The translations under genes and the position numbers were made by a program. From NCBI RefSeq assembly GCF_001618865.1, contig NZ_CP015136.1, forward strand, positions 6,731,001-6,795,000: DNA of 64,000 bases. Reading direction: 5' to 3'. The DNA is from Luteitalea pratensis. GTDB taxonomy: Bacteria; Acidobacteriota; Vicinamibacteria; Vicinamibacterales; Vicinamibacteraceae. Within the stretch, counting starts at the first letter, position 1. Each line of letters starts with the position of its first letter. Positions 1 through 7,804 of this stretch are shown here, piece by piece. The notes below the pieces were generated by a model, which saw nothing but the letters and a program-made list of their open reading frames with translations, made no database searches and was not told the DNA's origin.

Positions 1-456
1 AACTCGCTCTGGACGCTCGAGAACCCCGTCGACGCCCTCGAGACACTTGCGCCGTACATCGTCACGACCAGCCTGCGCGATGGCGTCATCACCGAGATTC
101 CCGCCGGCTGCCGCGTCAAGTGGACGGCGATGGGCGATGGCCAGGTCGACTTCGTGCGCTTCATGCCCCGCTTCGCCGAGCTGTGCCCGGGCATCCCGAT
201 CCACATCGAGACGATCTCCGGCGTCGGCCGCGACGTGCCATTCCTCGAGGACGCCTTCTGGACTGCCTGGCCGCGGCTGGAAGCCCAGGGCCTGGCGCGC
301 TTCATCCGCGTGATGCGGCGCAAAGCGCCCATCGCGCCGACAACGACCAAGCCGAACGATCCGCTGGAGCAGCGCCGCGAACTCGAACGCAGCCTCGCCT
401 ACTGCAAGGCCACACTCGGCCTTGGCCTGCGTGCCACGAAGGTGTCGCCGATATGA
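1..456 (+). CDS. Sugar phosphate isomerase/epimerase, C-terminal part (5' end outside window)
   Basis: The frame is open from the window edge, so only about 151 C-terminal residues are present. The fragment resembles the end of xylose-isomerase-like TIM-barrel proteins: a beta-strand plus acidic segment (GDGQVDFVRFM), a strand carrying IHIETISG near residue 78, and a basic C-terminal helix with tandem Arg/Glu. Such proteins isomerise or epimerise sugars or related polyols; substrate cannot be told from this piece. Its stop codon overlaps the ATG of the sulfatase gene (ATGA), so the two are almost certainly co-translated. The family call is by overall resemblance only. Confidence 0.6.
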   Translation, partial: NSLWTLENPVDALETLAPYIVTTSLRDGVITEIPAGCRVKWTAMGDGQVDFVRFMPRFAELCPGIPIHIETISGVGRDVPFLEDAFWTAWPRLEAQGLARFIRVMRRKAPIAPTTTKPNDPLEQRRELERSLAYCKATLGLGLRATKVSPI

Positions 457-1967
457 CCTCGCGCCTGCTTCTGCTCGTCTTCGCGCGGTTGGCCCTCGCC
501 GTTCTCGCGCTCGCCCCGTGTGCCTCTCTCGCACAGGCGCAAGCGACCAGGCCGCGCAACATCGTCTTCATCCTCGCCGACGACCATCGCTACGACGCAC
601 TCGGCGTCATGGGACATCCGCTGGCGCGGACGCCCAACATGGACGCACTTGCGAAGGGCGGCGCGCATATGCGCAACGCGTTCGTGACGACGGCCCTGTG
701 CTCGCCGTCGCGGGCGTCGATCCTGACCGGCACCTACGCGCACACGCACGGCGTCGTCGACAACTTCACGCCGATTCCGCCGGTGCTCCCCAACGTCGGC
801 CAACAGCTGAAGACAGCCGGGTATCAGACGGCCCTGATCGGAAAGTGGCACATCGGCAACGAAGACGATGCGCCGCAGCCGGGCTTCGATCACTGGGTGA
901 GCTTCCGCGGCCAGGGCGAGTACCTGCCGCGCGCGGGCGCCACGATGCTCAACGTGGATGGCAAGCGGGTGCCGCAGAAGGGGTACATCACCGACGAACT
1001 GACCGATTACGCGATCGAGTGGCTCGGGAAGACCTCGCGCGACAAGCCGTTCTTCCTCTACCTCTCTCACAAGGGCGTGCACGCCGATTTCGTGCCGGCC
1101 GACCGCCACAAGGGCTCGCTGAAGGACGTGCCCGTGCCCACGCCCGCGACAATGGCGCCAGAGGCCGCAGTCGCGGGCAAGTTTCCGACATGGGTGCGCA
1201 ACCAGCGCAACAGCTGGCACGGCGTCGAGTACCCGTACCACTCGAGTTTGGACGTGGCCGAGTACTACCGGCGCTACATGGAGACGCTGCGCGCCGTCGA
1301 CGACAGCGTCGGACGTGTCGTCGCATGGCTGCGAGAGACGGGTCAACTCGAGAACACGCTCGTCATCTACATGGGCGACAACGGGTTCGCGTTCGGCGAG
1401 CACGGGCTGATCGACAAGCGGACCGCGTTTGACTGGTCCATGCGTGTGCCGATGATCGTGTACGCGCCCGGACTCGTCGCGCCCGGGCAGCAGATCAACC
1501 GCCTCGTGGCCAACATCGACATCGCGCCGACGATGCTCGACCTGGCAGGCGTGGCGCGCCCGTCGCACATGCAGGGGATGAGCATGCTGCCGCTGTTGCG
1601 CGACGCGACGACGCCGTGGCGTGACACGCTGCTGTACGAGTACTACTGGGAGTGGAGTTTCCCGCAGACGCCGACGCAGTTCGCGCTGCGCGGCGAGAAG
1701 TACAAGTACGTCTTCACGCACGGCGTGTGGGATGCCGACATGTTCTTCGATCTGCAAGCCGATCCCCAGGAAGCGCACAACCTGGCCGACGACCCCGCGC
1801 AGCAGAAGACGATCGCGGCCATGCGCGCCCAGTTGTTCGAGACACTGGAGAAGACCGGCGGGCTGACGATTCCACTCTACATGCCACGCCTCGGCCAGAT
1901 GCGCCTGCGCAATCCCGAGGGATCGAAGGCGCAGCCGTTTCCGGATGCTTTCGTGAAGAAGCCGTGA
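453..1967 (+). CDS. Secreted type I sulfatase
   Basis: A 504-residue arylsulfatase-family protein, predicted to remove sulfate esters from sulfated glycans in the periplasm. Residues 1-28 form a signal peptide (leucine/alanine-rich core ending AQAQA). The metal-binding aspartates lie in LADDHRYD (residues 41-48). The formylglycine site is CSPSR at 83-87, a cysteine-type site needing a maturase. GKWHIG and YMGDNGF, two further conserved sulfatase segments with a metal ligand, follow. Length is normal for the family. The start was chosen as the ATG overlapping the upstream stop by 4 bp; the open frame continues upstream without an initiation signal. The pairing with a sugar isomerase suggests use of a sulfated carbohydrate, which is inference. 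Confidence 0.92.
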   Translation: MTSRLLLLVFARLALAVLALAPCASLAQAQATRPRNIVFILADDHRYDALGVMGHPLARTPNMDALAKGGAHMRNAFVTTALCSPSRASILTGTYAHTHGVVDNFTPIPPVLPNVGQQLKTAGYQTALIGKWHIGNEDDAPQPGFDHWVSFRGQGEYLPRAGATMLNVDGKRVPQKGYITDELTDYAIEWLGKTSRDKPFFLYLSHKGVHADFVPADRHKGSLKDVPVPTPATMAPEAAVAGKFPTWVRNQRNSWHGVEYPYHSSLDVAEYYRRYMETLRAVDDSVGRVVAWLRETGQLENTLVIYMGDNGFAFGEHGLIDKRTAFDWSMRVPMIVYAPGLVAPGQQINRLVANIDIAPTMLDLAGVARPSHMQGMSMLPLLRDATTPWRDTLLYEYYWEWSFPQTPTQFALRGEKYKYVFTHGVWDADMFFDLQADPQEAHNLADDPAQQKTIAAMRAQLFETLEKTGGLTIPLYMPRLGQMRLRNPEGSKAQPFPDAFVKKP

Positions 1968-1968
1968 G

Positions 1969-2277
1969 CTAGAGCCGTCCGGCGGCCAGCATCAGCACCG
2001 ACACGATCTCGAATTCGCGTTCGTCGCCAGGCGCCCACGAGCCACCGGCCAATTCACGCAGGAGACGGGCGCGGGCCTGCAAATCCATCCCCTGGGTCAG
2101 GTTGAGGAAGCGCCGCCACTCGGCGGACACTTCTCGGCCCTTGTCGGCTTCCACCGCGGTCAGCGCTGCCTGCACGGCTCTCGGTGCGGAGCCGTACTCG
2201 GCCGTGAAGTCCTGGTGCAGGTAGCCGCCGAACAGCGACGCGAGGTGCGGCCATCTCCTGCTGCTCATGGGGCTCAT
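1969..2277 (-). CDS. CdiI-type immunity protein
   Basis: A 102-residue acidic/helical protein that looks like the contact-dependent growth inhibition immunity family (CdiI_2 type): an N-terminal segment LFGGYLHQDFTAEYGS is the family's hallmark YxHQDxxxEY stretch, followed by helical repeats. It should bind and neutralise the RNase encoded directly upstream. The start chosen is the ATG whose ATGA overlaps the toxin stop; a longer frame to 2328 exists but would overlap the toxin by 55 bp. It is convergent with the sulfatase gene with only one base between the two stops. Confidence 0.72.
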   Translation of the reverse strand: MSPMSSRRWPHLASLFGGYLHQDFTAEYGSAPRAVQAALTAVEADKGREVSAEWRRFLNLTQGMDLQARARLLRELAGGSWAPGDEREFEIVSVLMLAAGRL

Positions 2278-2969
2278 CGGACGTCCTCCGGATACGACGT
2301 CAGCACGAACCAGCCCTCGTCGCGCCACCGCAGCACGACAACGGCGCCACGTGCGTCATGCGACGCAATGTCGCCGCGATCGAGAACGCGACCGATAGGT
2401 ATCCCCTCCCGCGCCCGGTACCGGATCGCCAGGTTGGGCTTGGGCGCGCGGCCGCCGACCCACACCTGCACGCGCGTCGCGTCCGCGTCGAGCGCGCGCG
2501 TGACAACGCGCGCGGCCGTCTCGGCGTCGGGATATGTCGATGCCGCGGAAATCGATTCGCGGCGCAGACGCGCCTGCAACTGTGCGTCGGTGCGGCCGAC
2601 ATGCTTCGCGAGAGTGTGCCCACCACGGCGCTCGTCGCGCTGAAGGTCGACATCCCACCTGTCCGAGGCTTGTGGTGTCCCTTGCGGCTGACTCGCACGA
2701 GGTGCTGCGCCGTTCGTCGCGTCGTCGATCGGTGCCGGCGGCGCAGGCGTGCTCGTGACAGGAGGTGTGGCCTGAGCGGGCGGTTCCTGCGGCTGCGGTG
2801 CACACGCCGCGAAGCTGACGCCGCATCCGAGCGCCAACGCCCGCAGTACACGCCACGCCGTTTGGCGCAGCCCGTTCTCGCGACCCGGCGCGAAGATTCC
2901 TTCAGCTTGTCCAACGGCGTTCAGCGTTCTGCGTTCAGCGTTGGTCGCTGCTGTCTTGAGCCTTGCCAT
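2274..2969 (-). CDS. Exported RNase A-like toxin (CdiA-CT type), free-standing
   Basis: A 231-residue protein with three parts: a leader (about 1-58) holding a hydrophobic stretch and a near-lipobox FAAC at 53-56; a Pro/Ala/Gln-rich linker (57-105); and a C-terminal domain (about 106-231) that resembles the bacterial RNase A-like toxin domain known from CdiA C-termini. Seen hallmarks are GGHTLAKHVG (His118, His123), a YPDAETA helix, IGRVLDRG and the terminal strand VLTSYP, giving the T-x-Y pair 224/226. The family cleaves RNA, often tRNA, in a target cell. Unlike CdiA there is no large filamentous part, so delivery is unknown; a lipoprotein or surface-shed form is possible. Residues 10-18 are encoded by an intergenic repeat, so the extreme N-terminus may be secondary. 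The immunity gene overlaps its stop. Toxin domain call is fairly firm, export less so. Confidence 0.7.
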   Translation of the reverse strand: MARLKTAATNAERRTLNAVGQAEGIFAPGRENGLRQTAWRVLRALALGCGVSFAACAPQPQEPPAQATPPVTSTPAPPAPIDDATNGAAPRASQPQGTPQASDRWDVDLQRDERRGGHTLAKHVGRTDAQLQARLRRESISAASTYPDAETAARVVTRALDADATRVQVWVGGRAPKPNLAIRYRAREGIPIGRVLDRGDIASHDARGAVVVLRWRDEGWFVLTSYPEDVR

Positions 2970-2985
2970 ACTCGAATGCCATAAT
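2956..2985 (+). promoter_or_regulatory. Predicted vapBC promoter
   Basis: TTGAGC (2956-2961) and CATAAT (2980-2985) are spaced 18 bp, a reasonable sigma-70 type pair. Transcription would begin at about 2992-2994, right at the vapB ATG, and no Shine-Dalgarno sequence precedes that ATG, so a leaderless mRNA is predicted. Based on sequence resemblance only. Confidence 0.4.
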
Positions 2986-2995
2986 CATATGGCAT
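2976..2995. promoter_or_regulatory. Perfect palindrome, likely VapB/VapBC operator
   Basis: Arms ATGCCATA (2976-2983) and TATGGCAT (2988-2995) are perfect inverted repeats around ATCA. The palindrome covers the predicted vapBC -10 and the first bases of vapB, and lies 7 bp from the ATG of the divergent toxin gene. A further TGCCATA half-site sits at 2964-2970. VapB antitoxins usually bind such palindromes to repress their own operon. Confidence 0.6.
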
Positions 2996-3212
2996 GAAGA
3001 AGACACTTCACATCGACGACGACCTCTTGCGAGAGGCGCGATCGGTCAGTGGCGCCCGGAGTGACACGGATACGGTCCGCCTCGGGCTCGAGGCGCTGGT
3101 GCGGCAAGGCGCGAATGAGCGACTGCGGGCACTTCGGGGGAAGGAGCCGCGGGCTACTGATGTTCGGCGTCGACGTGAAGTCTCCTCGCCAACGAAACAC
3201 TCTGCAGCCTGA
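2994..3212 (+). CDS. vapB: VapB-type antitoxin
   Basis: A 72-residue protein starting MKKTLHIDDDLLREA, the ribbon-helix-helix-like N-terminus typical of type II VapB antitoxins of the DUF2191 group, followed by a helix (TDTVRLGLEALVRQ) and a basic, probably disordered C-terminal tail that would wrap around the toxin. It overlaps vapC by one base (TGATG). It should bind DNA as a dimer at the palindrome covering its own start and inhibit VapC. It has no ribosome binding site, consistent with leaderless translation. Confidence 0.85.
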   Translation: MKKTLHIDDDLLREARSVSGARSDTDTVRLGLEALVRQGANERLRALRGKEPRATDVRRRREVSSPTKHSAA

Positions 3213-3580
3213 TGGTTCTTGTCGATACGTCGGTCTGGATACGCTTTCTTGCCAACCGGGCACCGTTTGCCCGGCAGCTCGATGAGCTGCTCGGTCAGGG
3301 CGAGGTCTGCGGCCATGACTTCGTGATGGGTGAACTCCTGATTGGCGACAAGGGCGGCCGTAAGCAGCTCCTGGCCGACTACGCGCTCATGCGCCAGGCG
3401 CCTGTCGTGTCGCACCGCGAGGTGGTCGAGTTCGTTCGCCAGCGCAGACTTCACGGCCGTGGCATCGGATGGATCGACACGCACCTCCTCGCGTCGGCAC
3501 TCGTGTCGCACATCAAGTTGTGGACCGCCGACCCTCGGCTCGGAGAGGTCGCGCGCGACCTGGGGATCGATTACGAATGA
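3212..3580 (+). CDS. vapC: VapC-type PIN-domain ribonuclease toxin
   Basis: A 122-residue PIN-domain protein. The acidic metal-binding residues expected for an active nuclease are all visible: Asp5 in VDTSVW, Glu41 in MGELLIG, Asp89 in GWIDTHLL and Asp107 in TADPRL. Length is typical of VapC. The start overlaps the vapB stop, so translation is coupled. VapC toxins cleave tRNA or rRNA and stop translation when VapB is degraded; the exact target here cannot be told. Confidence 0.9.
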   Translation: MVLVDTSVWIRFLANRAPFARQLDELLGQGEVCGHDFVMGELLIGDKGGRKQLLADYALMRQAPVVSHREVVEFVRQRRLHGRGIGWIDTHLLASALVSHIKLWTADPRLGEVARDLGIDYE

Positions 3581-3603
3581 GGGCCGATAAGGCGATGGAC
3601 GAC

Positions 3604-3791
3604 GAACGCCGAACGCCGAACGCCGAGGTTGCGGGCCGCACAGCGCTGGCACGATAGCGCTTGGAGCCTCCGCCCTTGGCCTGAGACCTGAGACCTGAAA
3701 CCTGAGACCTGAAGCGTTAGACCGACCGTAGCCCGTAGCCCGTAGGCCGTAGGCCGTAGGCGTCAGGCGTTAGCGTCAGGCGTCAGGCGTT
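3604..3791. repeat. Cluster of three short tandem arrays
   Basis: Three arrays lie side by side in one 226-bp gap: three perfect GAACGCC heptamers (3604-3624), about five TGAGACC-type heptamers (3682-3715), and CGTAGCC/CGTAGGC units grading into GTCAGGC units (3727-3791). The same unit types recur elsewhere in the window. No gene is seen between them. Confidence 0.85.
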
Positions 3792-3805
3792 GGTACGATC
3801 GCCCC

Positions 3806-4672
3806 ATGCGCATCGCCTTCATCGGTCTCGGCATCATGGGCGGCCCCATGGCCGGTCACCTCCAGCGCGGCGGCCACGACGTGGTTGTCTTCAACCGCAC
3901 CCAAAGCAAGGCGGAGGCATGGGTGGCCGAGTATGGCGGGCGGTCCGCTTTGACGCCGCGCGAGGCCGCGGCCGATGCCGACGTCGTCTGTGCCTGTGTC
4001 GGCGCCGATCACGACGTGCGCGAGGTGACGGTAGGCGATGAGGGCGCCTTCCCGGCCATGAAGGCGGACGCCATCTTCGTGGACCACACGACCGCCTCCG
4101 CGGCGGTGGCGCGCGAACTGTACGGGGCCGCACGGGCGCGCGGGCTGCATTTCATCGACGCACCGGTGTCCGGGGGGCAGGCCGGAGCGCAGAAGGGGCA
4201 GTTGAGCGTGATGTGCGGCGGCGACGCCGAGCCGTTTGCCCGCATCGAGCCGGTCCTGCGTGGCTACGGCAAGTCGGTCGTCCGCATCGGCGACAGCGGC
4301 GCCGGGCAGCTCTGCAAGATGGTCAACCAACTGTGCATCGCCGGCCTCGTGCAGGGCCTGGCCGAGGGCCTGCATTTCGCACAGAACGCGGGCCTCGACG
4401 TGCCCGCCGTGATTTCCGTGATCTCGAAGGGCGCCGCCCAGTCCTGGCAGATGGAGAACCGCTGGCAGACGATGGTGGACGGCAAGTTCGAGTTCGGTTT
4501 CGCGGTCGATTGGATGCGCAAGGACCTCGGGATCGTGCTCGAAGAGGCGCGCCGCAACGGCTCGCGCCTGCCGGTGGCGGCGCTCGTTGACCAGTTCTAC
4601 GCACAGATACAGGCACGCGGTGGCGCACGCTGGGACACGTCGAGCCTGATCGCTCTACTGGACAATCAATAG
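3806..4672 (+). CDS. NAD(P)-dependent beta-hydroxyacid dehydrogenase
   Basis: A 288-residue member of the 3-hydroxyisobutyrate dehydrogenase / tartronate semialdehyde reductase family, which oxidises or reduces small beta-hydroxy acids with NAD(P). The Rossmann glycine motif is GLGIMG at 7-12, the substrate-binding signature DAPVSGG at 118-124, and the catalytic lysine K171 in QLCKMVNQL. Asn30-Arg31 after the second strand hints at NADP preference. Length is standard. Start: the first ATG after the repeat arrays. It stands alone; the exact substrate is not determinable. Confidence 0.88.
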   Translation: MRIAFIGLGIMGGPMAGHLQRGGHDVVVFNRTQSKAEAWVAEYGGRSALTPREAAADADVVCACVGADHDVREVTVGDEGAFPAMKADAIFVDHTTASAAVARELYGAARARGLHFIDAPVSGGQAGAQKGQLSVMCGGDAEPFARIEPVLRGYGKSVVRIGDSGAGQLCKMVNQLCIAGLVQGLAEGLHFAQNAGLDVPAVISVISKGAAQSWQMENRWQTMVDGKFEFGFAVDWMRKDLGIVLEEARRNGSRLPVAALVDQFYAQIQARGGARWDTSSLIALLDNQ

Positions 4673-4710
4673 GAGCACCCTCGCCGCCCGGCGGGCCATC
4701 GTCTCACCTG

Positions 4711-4822
4711 GCAATGCGGAAATGCCGATTGCTGCAATGGTCGAGCGCATTGTCGCCCTCGACACTCCAGCATTCCGCATTCGAGCCCTGATTCCACGCC
4801 GCACGTCAGGCATCAGGCATCA
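4711..4822. repeat. Degenerate ATGCCGA / GGCATCA repeats
   Basis: The gap holds degenerate GGAAATGCCG and GCATTCCGCATT units and ends in GTCAGGCATCAGGCATC (4806-4822), which runs straight into the ATG annotated for the next gene. These belong to the same families seen at 23.9, 29.3 and 54.6 kb. Confidence 0.7.
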
Positions 4823-5952
4823 TGGAGACGATGGTGATCGCGCGAACGTTGATCCTGCTCGTGGGGCTCGTGCACGCCAGTGCCCTGATGGCTGTCGCTC
4901 AGCTGCCAGAACCCGATCCGGTGTTCTCCGCGCCACCGCCACAGTCCGTCCCGTTCCCTGCATGGCTGCAGGGCGTGCGCGAAGAGGCGCTCGCGCGCGG
5001 CATCTCCGCCCCGACCGTCGCCACGGCGCTGGCCGACATCACGCCGGTGGAGCAGATCCTCAACCGCGATCGGACGCAGGCCGAGTTCAAGGAGACCCTC
5101 GACGAGTACATCGCCCGGCGGATCGGTGTGCCGACGATTCGCCTCGGCCGCCAGATGCGGGATACCCACCGGCCCGTTCTCGAGAAGGTCGCGGCCGCGT
5201 ACAAGGTGCCGCCGCACGTACTCGTCGCGGTGTGGGGACTCGAATCGAACTTCGGCCGCTTCAGCGGCGTGCGCCCCCTGATGCCGACCCTCGCGACGCT
5301 TGCCTACGACGACCGACGCGGCCCGATGTTCCGGTCGCAGCTGTTCGATGCGCTGACGATCCTCGACGCCGGGTATATCGACCTGCCACGGCTGAAGGGT
5401 TCGTGGGCGGGCGCGATGGGGCAACCCCAGTTCATGCCGTCGAGCTATCTCAAGTACGCGGTCGACTTCGACGCTGACGGGCGCAAGGACATCTGGTCGT
5501 CCCAGGCCGACGTGTTCGGCTCGATCGGCAACTACCTCTCGACCAACGGGTGGACGGCCGGGCAGACGTGGGGACGCCAGGTCACGTTGCCGACAGACAC
5601 GACAGCACTCACCAAAGACGCTCCGCTGCGGACGGCAGGATGCAGGGCCGCGAAGGAATTGACCGAGCCACGGCCGCTTGGGCGCTGGCAGGCGCTCGGC
5701 GTGCGTACGATGGACGGCGGGGCGCTGCCGCAGGCCGACATCATGGCTTCACTGCTGCGCACCGACTCGGGTGCGTTCCTCGTGTATCCCAACTACGAGG
5801 TCCTGCTCAGCTACAACTGCGCGCATGCCTACGCGATGGCCGTCGCACGACTGTCGGACCGTGTCGTCGACACGGATCCGCTGCCTGTCGCGAAGGCTCC
5901 TGCGAAGAAGACGAAGAAGAAGGCGACGACAGCCAGGAAGCACAAGCGCTAG
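4822..5952 (+). CDS. mltB: Lytic murein transglycosylase, MltB family
   Basis: A 376-residue peptidoglycan lytic transglycosylase, which cuts the MurNAc-GlcNAc bond to give anhydro-muropeptides in the periplasm. A signal peptide spans about residues 1-27 (ending MAVAQ). The SLT_2 domain covers 45-350, with catalytic Glu141 in VWGLESNFGR and the family segment WAGAMGQPQFMPSSY near 196-210. The C-terminus is a lysine-rich tail (KKTKKK and more) which may contact the wall or DNA/RNA nonspecifically. Start is ambiguous: ATG 4822 abuts a repeat, and ATG 4831 follows GGAG by 3 bases; both give a sensible signal peptide. No neighbour is clearly linked. Confidence 0.9.
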   Translation: METMVIARTLILLVGLVHASALMAVAQLPEPDPVFSAPPPQSVPFPAWLQGVREEALARGISAPTVATALADITPVEQILNRDRTQAEFKETLDEYIARRIGVPTIRLGRQMRDTHRPVLEKVAAAYKVPPHVLVAVWGLESNFGRFSGVRPLMPTLATLAYDDRRGPMFRSQLFDALTILDAGYIDLPRLKGSWAGAMGQPQFMPSSYLKYAVDFDADGRKDIWSSQADVFGSIGNYLSTNGWTAGQTWGRQVTLPTDTTALTKDAPLRTAGCRAAKELTEPRPLGRWQALGVRTMDGGALPQADIMASLLRTDSGAFLVYPNYEVLLSYNCAHAYAMAVARLSDRVVDTDPLPVAKAPAKKTKKKATTARKHKR

Positions 5953-6010
5953 CGTCGCGTCGCGCGCGTCTGGAGAGCGCGCCGACCCCTCGCGAGGCGT
6001 CGGTCACTGG

Positions 6011-6502
6011 TCACTGCCCCTGCAGGCGGCAGATCGAGCTCGCCGACGAAGCCTCGGCGAGCCACGGCTTGTCATCCACCCTGATCTCCGTGACGACACC
6101 GTCCTCGACGATGGCGGCATAGCGCTGGCTTCGGAACCCTTCGCCGACGATGGTGGCGTCGAGTTCCATGCCCGCGGCGCGCGTGAACTCGAGGTTCCCG
6201 TCCGACAGCATGAGGACCTTCCCCGCAGCTCCATGCTCCCGGGCCCAGGCGTCGAGCACCCACGCGTCGTTGGCTGAGACGCACGCGATCTCGTCGACAC
6301 CGCCGGCCTTGATGGCATCGTGATGCGCGACGTAGCCGGGCAGGTGCGTCTGGCTGCACGTCGGCGAGAACGCCGCCGGCACGGCAAACAGCACGACCTT
6401 CCGGCCCCCGAACACGTCGGCGGTCGTGAGTGTCTTCACGCCCTCCGGCGTGCGCGTGCGGAAAGTGGCGGCGGGCAGGCGGTCACCGGCATGCAGCGGC
6501 AT
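6011..6502 (-). CDS. Peroxiredoxin, Prx5-like
   Basis: A 163-residue thiol peroxidase resembling the Prx5/AhpC-TSA redoxin group, which reduces peroxides at the expense of thiols. The peroxidatic site is PAAFSPTCS with Cys49; the usual Thr four residues before it is replaced by Ser46 in the Thr-x-x-Cys element. A second cysteine close to the C-terminus (about residue 158) may act as a resolving residue. No signal peptide, so cytoplasmic. Length matches Prx5. It is convergent with mltB and probably a single-gene unit. Confidence 0.88.
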   Translation of the reverse strand: MPLHAGDRLPAATFRTRTPEGVKTLTTADVFGGRKVVLFAVPAAFSPTCSQTHLPGYVAHHDAIKAGGVDEIACVSANDAWVLDAWAREHGAAGKVLMLSDGNLEFTRAAGMELDATIVGEGFRSQRYAAIVEDGVVTEIRVDDKPWLAEASSASSICRLQGQ

Positions 6503-6609
6503 ATCCGCCGATCCTATCGCAGCGTCGCAGATGAACTCGTCAATGGATCAGGCGAGGGCAAGGCGGAGAACGGCGCGAATCGCATGGACTCGCGCCCATC
6601 GTGACAACA

Positions 6610-6659
6610 GGTCGACCTGATTTGTCCGCCGTAGCCTTGACGAAGGTGGAAGGTCGACC
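6610..6659. repeat. Inverted GGTCGACC repeat (REP-like)
   Basis: GGTCGACCT at 6610-6618 is mirrored by AGGTCGACC at 6651-6659, followed by GCTAC. The same pair, closely spaced and again followed by GCTAC, occurs at 30861-30885. It probably marks a dispersed palindromic element; function unknown. Confidence 0.45.
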
Positions 6660-6686
6660 GCTACACCGCGGAGGTCGTCGGCGAGA

Positions 6687-7631
6687 TCAGGCGACGACCG
6701 GCATGCAGGCCGAGGCGATCGCCTCGATATGCCGATGGTCGGTGCCGCAACACCCGCCCAGGACCGTGAGCTGCGGCAGACGCCGTCGCAGTTCCGCGTA
6801 GGACGCGCCGAGCCCCAGGGGATCGCCGGTATCGAGGTCGGCGCACTCATTGAGCTCCGCGTGGCTCCGGCACGACGCGTTGGCACGAATCCCGCGAATG
6901 CGCCGCACCCAGTGCTCCTCGGGATCGAGCAGGTGAGCGAAATGCGTCGGGTGCGCGCAGTTCACCATGTAGTAGACCGGATACCCGCTCGTGGCGCCGT
7001 CGACGATGCGGATAGCCGAGCCGAGCGACTGGCCGGTCGGCAGCTTGCCGTTGGTCTCCACCGTGAACGCGATCGCGATCGGCATGCCGGCGGTCCGCGC
7101 CGCATGCGTCACGCCGATCGCTTCCTCGACGTAGTTCAGTGTCAGCGCGCACAACATGTCGGCATTGGTCGCCGACAACGCGTCCACCTGTGCCTGGTGG
7201 TAGGCCTCCGCGTGACGCACTGTCATCATCGCGTCGGGAACGTAGCCGTCGCCACGTGGCCCGATGCAGCCGCTGATCACGACCGGTACCGGGGCGAACT
7301 CATCGCGCAGTTCCTCGAGCAGCGACACCGCCCGGCCGTTGACGCGCACCAGCGCATCCGCGTCGAGGCCGTGGCGCGCGCCCCAGTCCGCGCTCGCGCG
7401 CCAGGTCGGCGTATCCAGGACCATGCCGGTGCCGTACCGGCGCGCGATGCCGGCATAGGCACGGAAGTACGCGCGGATGGCCTCCTCGCCCTCCGGCGTC
7501 TGCAGCAGGTGGAAAGAGGCGAAGTCGGGCAGTTCGAGGCCCTGCTGGAAGATCAAGTACGTCTCCATGCCGCCGTCGGTCAGGAACAGCTGGTCACGGA
7601 GTTGCGGAAGATTCGAGCGATTGTGTGACAT
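6687..7631 (-). CDS. Homocysteine S-methyltransferase family protein
   Basis: A 314-residue protein of the homocysteine S-methyltransferase (Pfam S-methyl_trans) family, which transfers a methyl group to homocysteine or a related thiol to give methionine. The zinc-thiolate triad is visible: Cys225 in YMVNCAHP and Cys294-Cys295 in LGGCCGTD. TDGGMET at 18-24 is the usual N-terminal signature. The start ATG at 7631 has a strong GGAGG about 5 bases upstream, which decides against the longer open frame. Methyl donor (S-methylmethionine, SAM or betaine) is unknown. The 170-bp leader was inspected for a SAM or SAH riboswitch and none was recognised. Confidence 0.9.
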   Translation of the reverse strand: MSHNRSNLPQLRDQLFLTDGGMETYLIFQQGLELPDFASFHLLQTPEGEEAIRAYFRAYAGIARRYGTGMVLDTPTWRASADWGARHGLDADALVRVNGRAVSLLEELRDEFAPVPVVISGCIGPRGDGYVPDAMMTVRHAEAYHQAQVDALSATNADMLCALTLNYVEEAIGVTHAARTAGMPIAIAFTVETNGKLPTGQSLGSAIRIVDGATSGYPVYYMVNCAHPTHFAHLLDPEEHWVRRIRGIRANASCRSHAELNECADLDTGDPLGLGASYAELRRRLPQLTVLGGCCGTDHRHIEAIASACMPVVA

Positions 7632-7804
7632 GACATCCTCCATGCCCGGCTGGCGCGCTCGTGCGCCGCCCGGCACGTGGTCAGAGACGGAGGCCACCGG
7701 CGGTCCGTTCCCAAGGACGAGCTCTTTTCTGCGGCATGCTTTCGAGGCGTTCGATCGATGCCCGCGCGACGTTATCGCAGGTCGCAGAGCCGGGCGCGCG
7801 TTAC

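Noticed and set aside
399-1778. Long minus-strand frame opposite the sulfatase
   Set aside because: Arg/His-rich shadow of a GC-rich gene; no family match and the sulfatase on the other strand is certain.
3806-4672. Gene symbol garR or mmsB
   Set aside because: Family is clear but the substrate cannot be decided from motifs.
7632-7804. SAM or SAH riboswitch before the homocysteine methyltransferase
   Set aside because: None of the conserved core sequences of those riboswitches were found.
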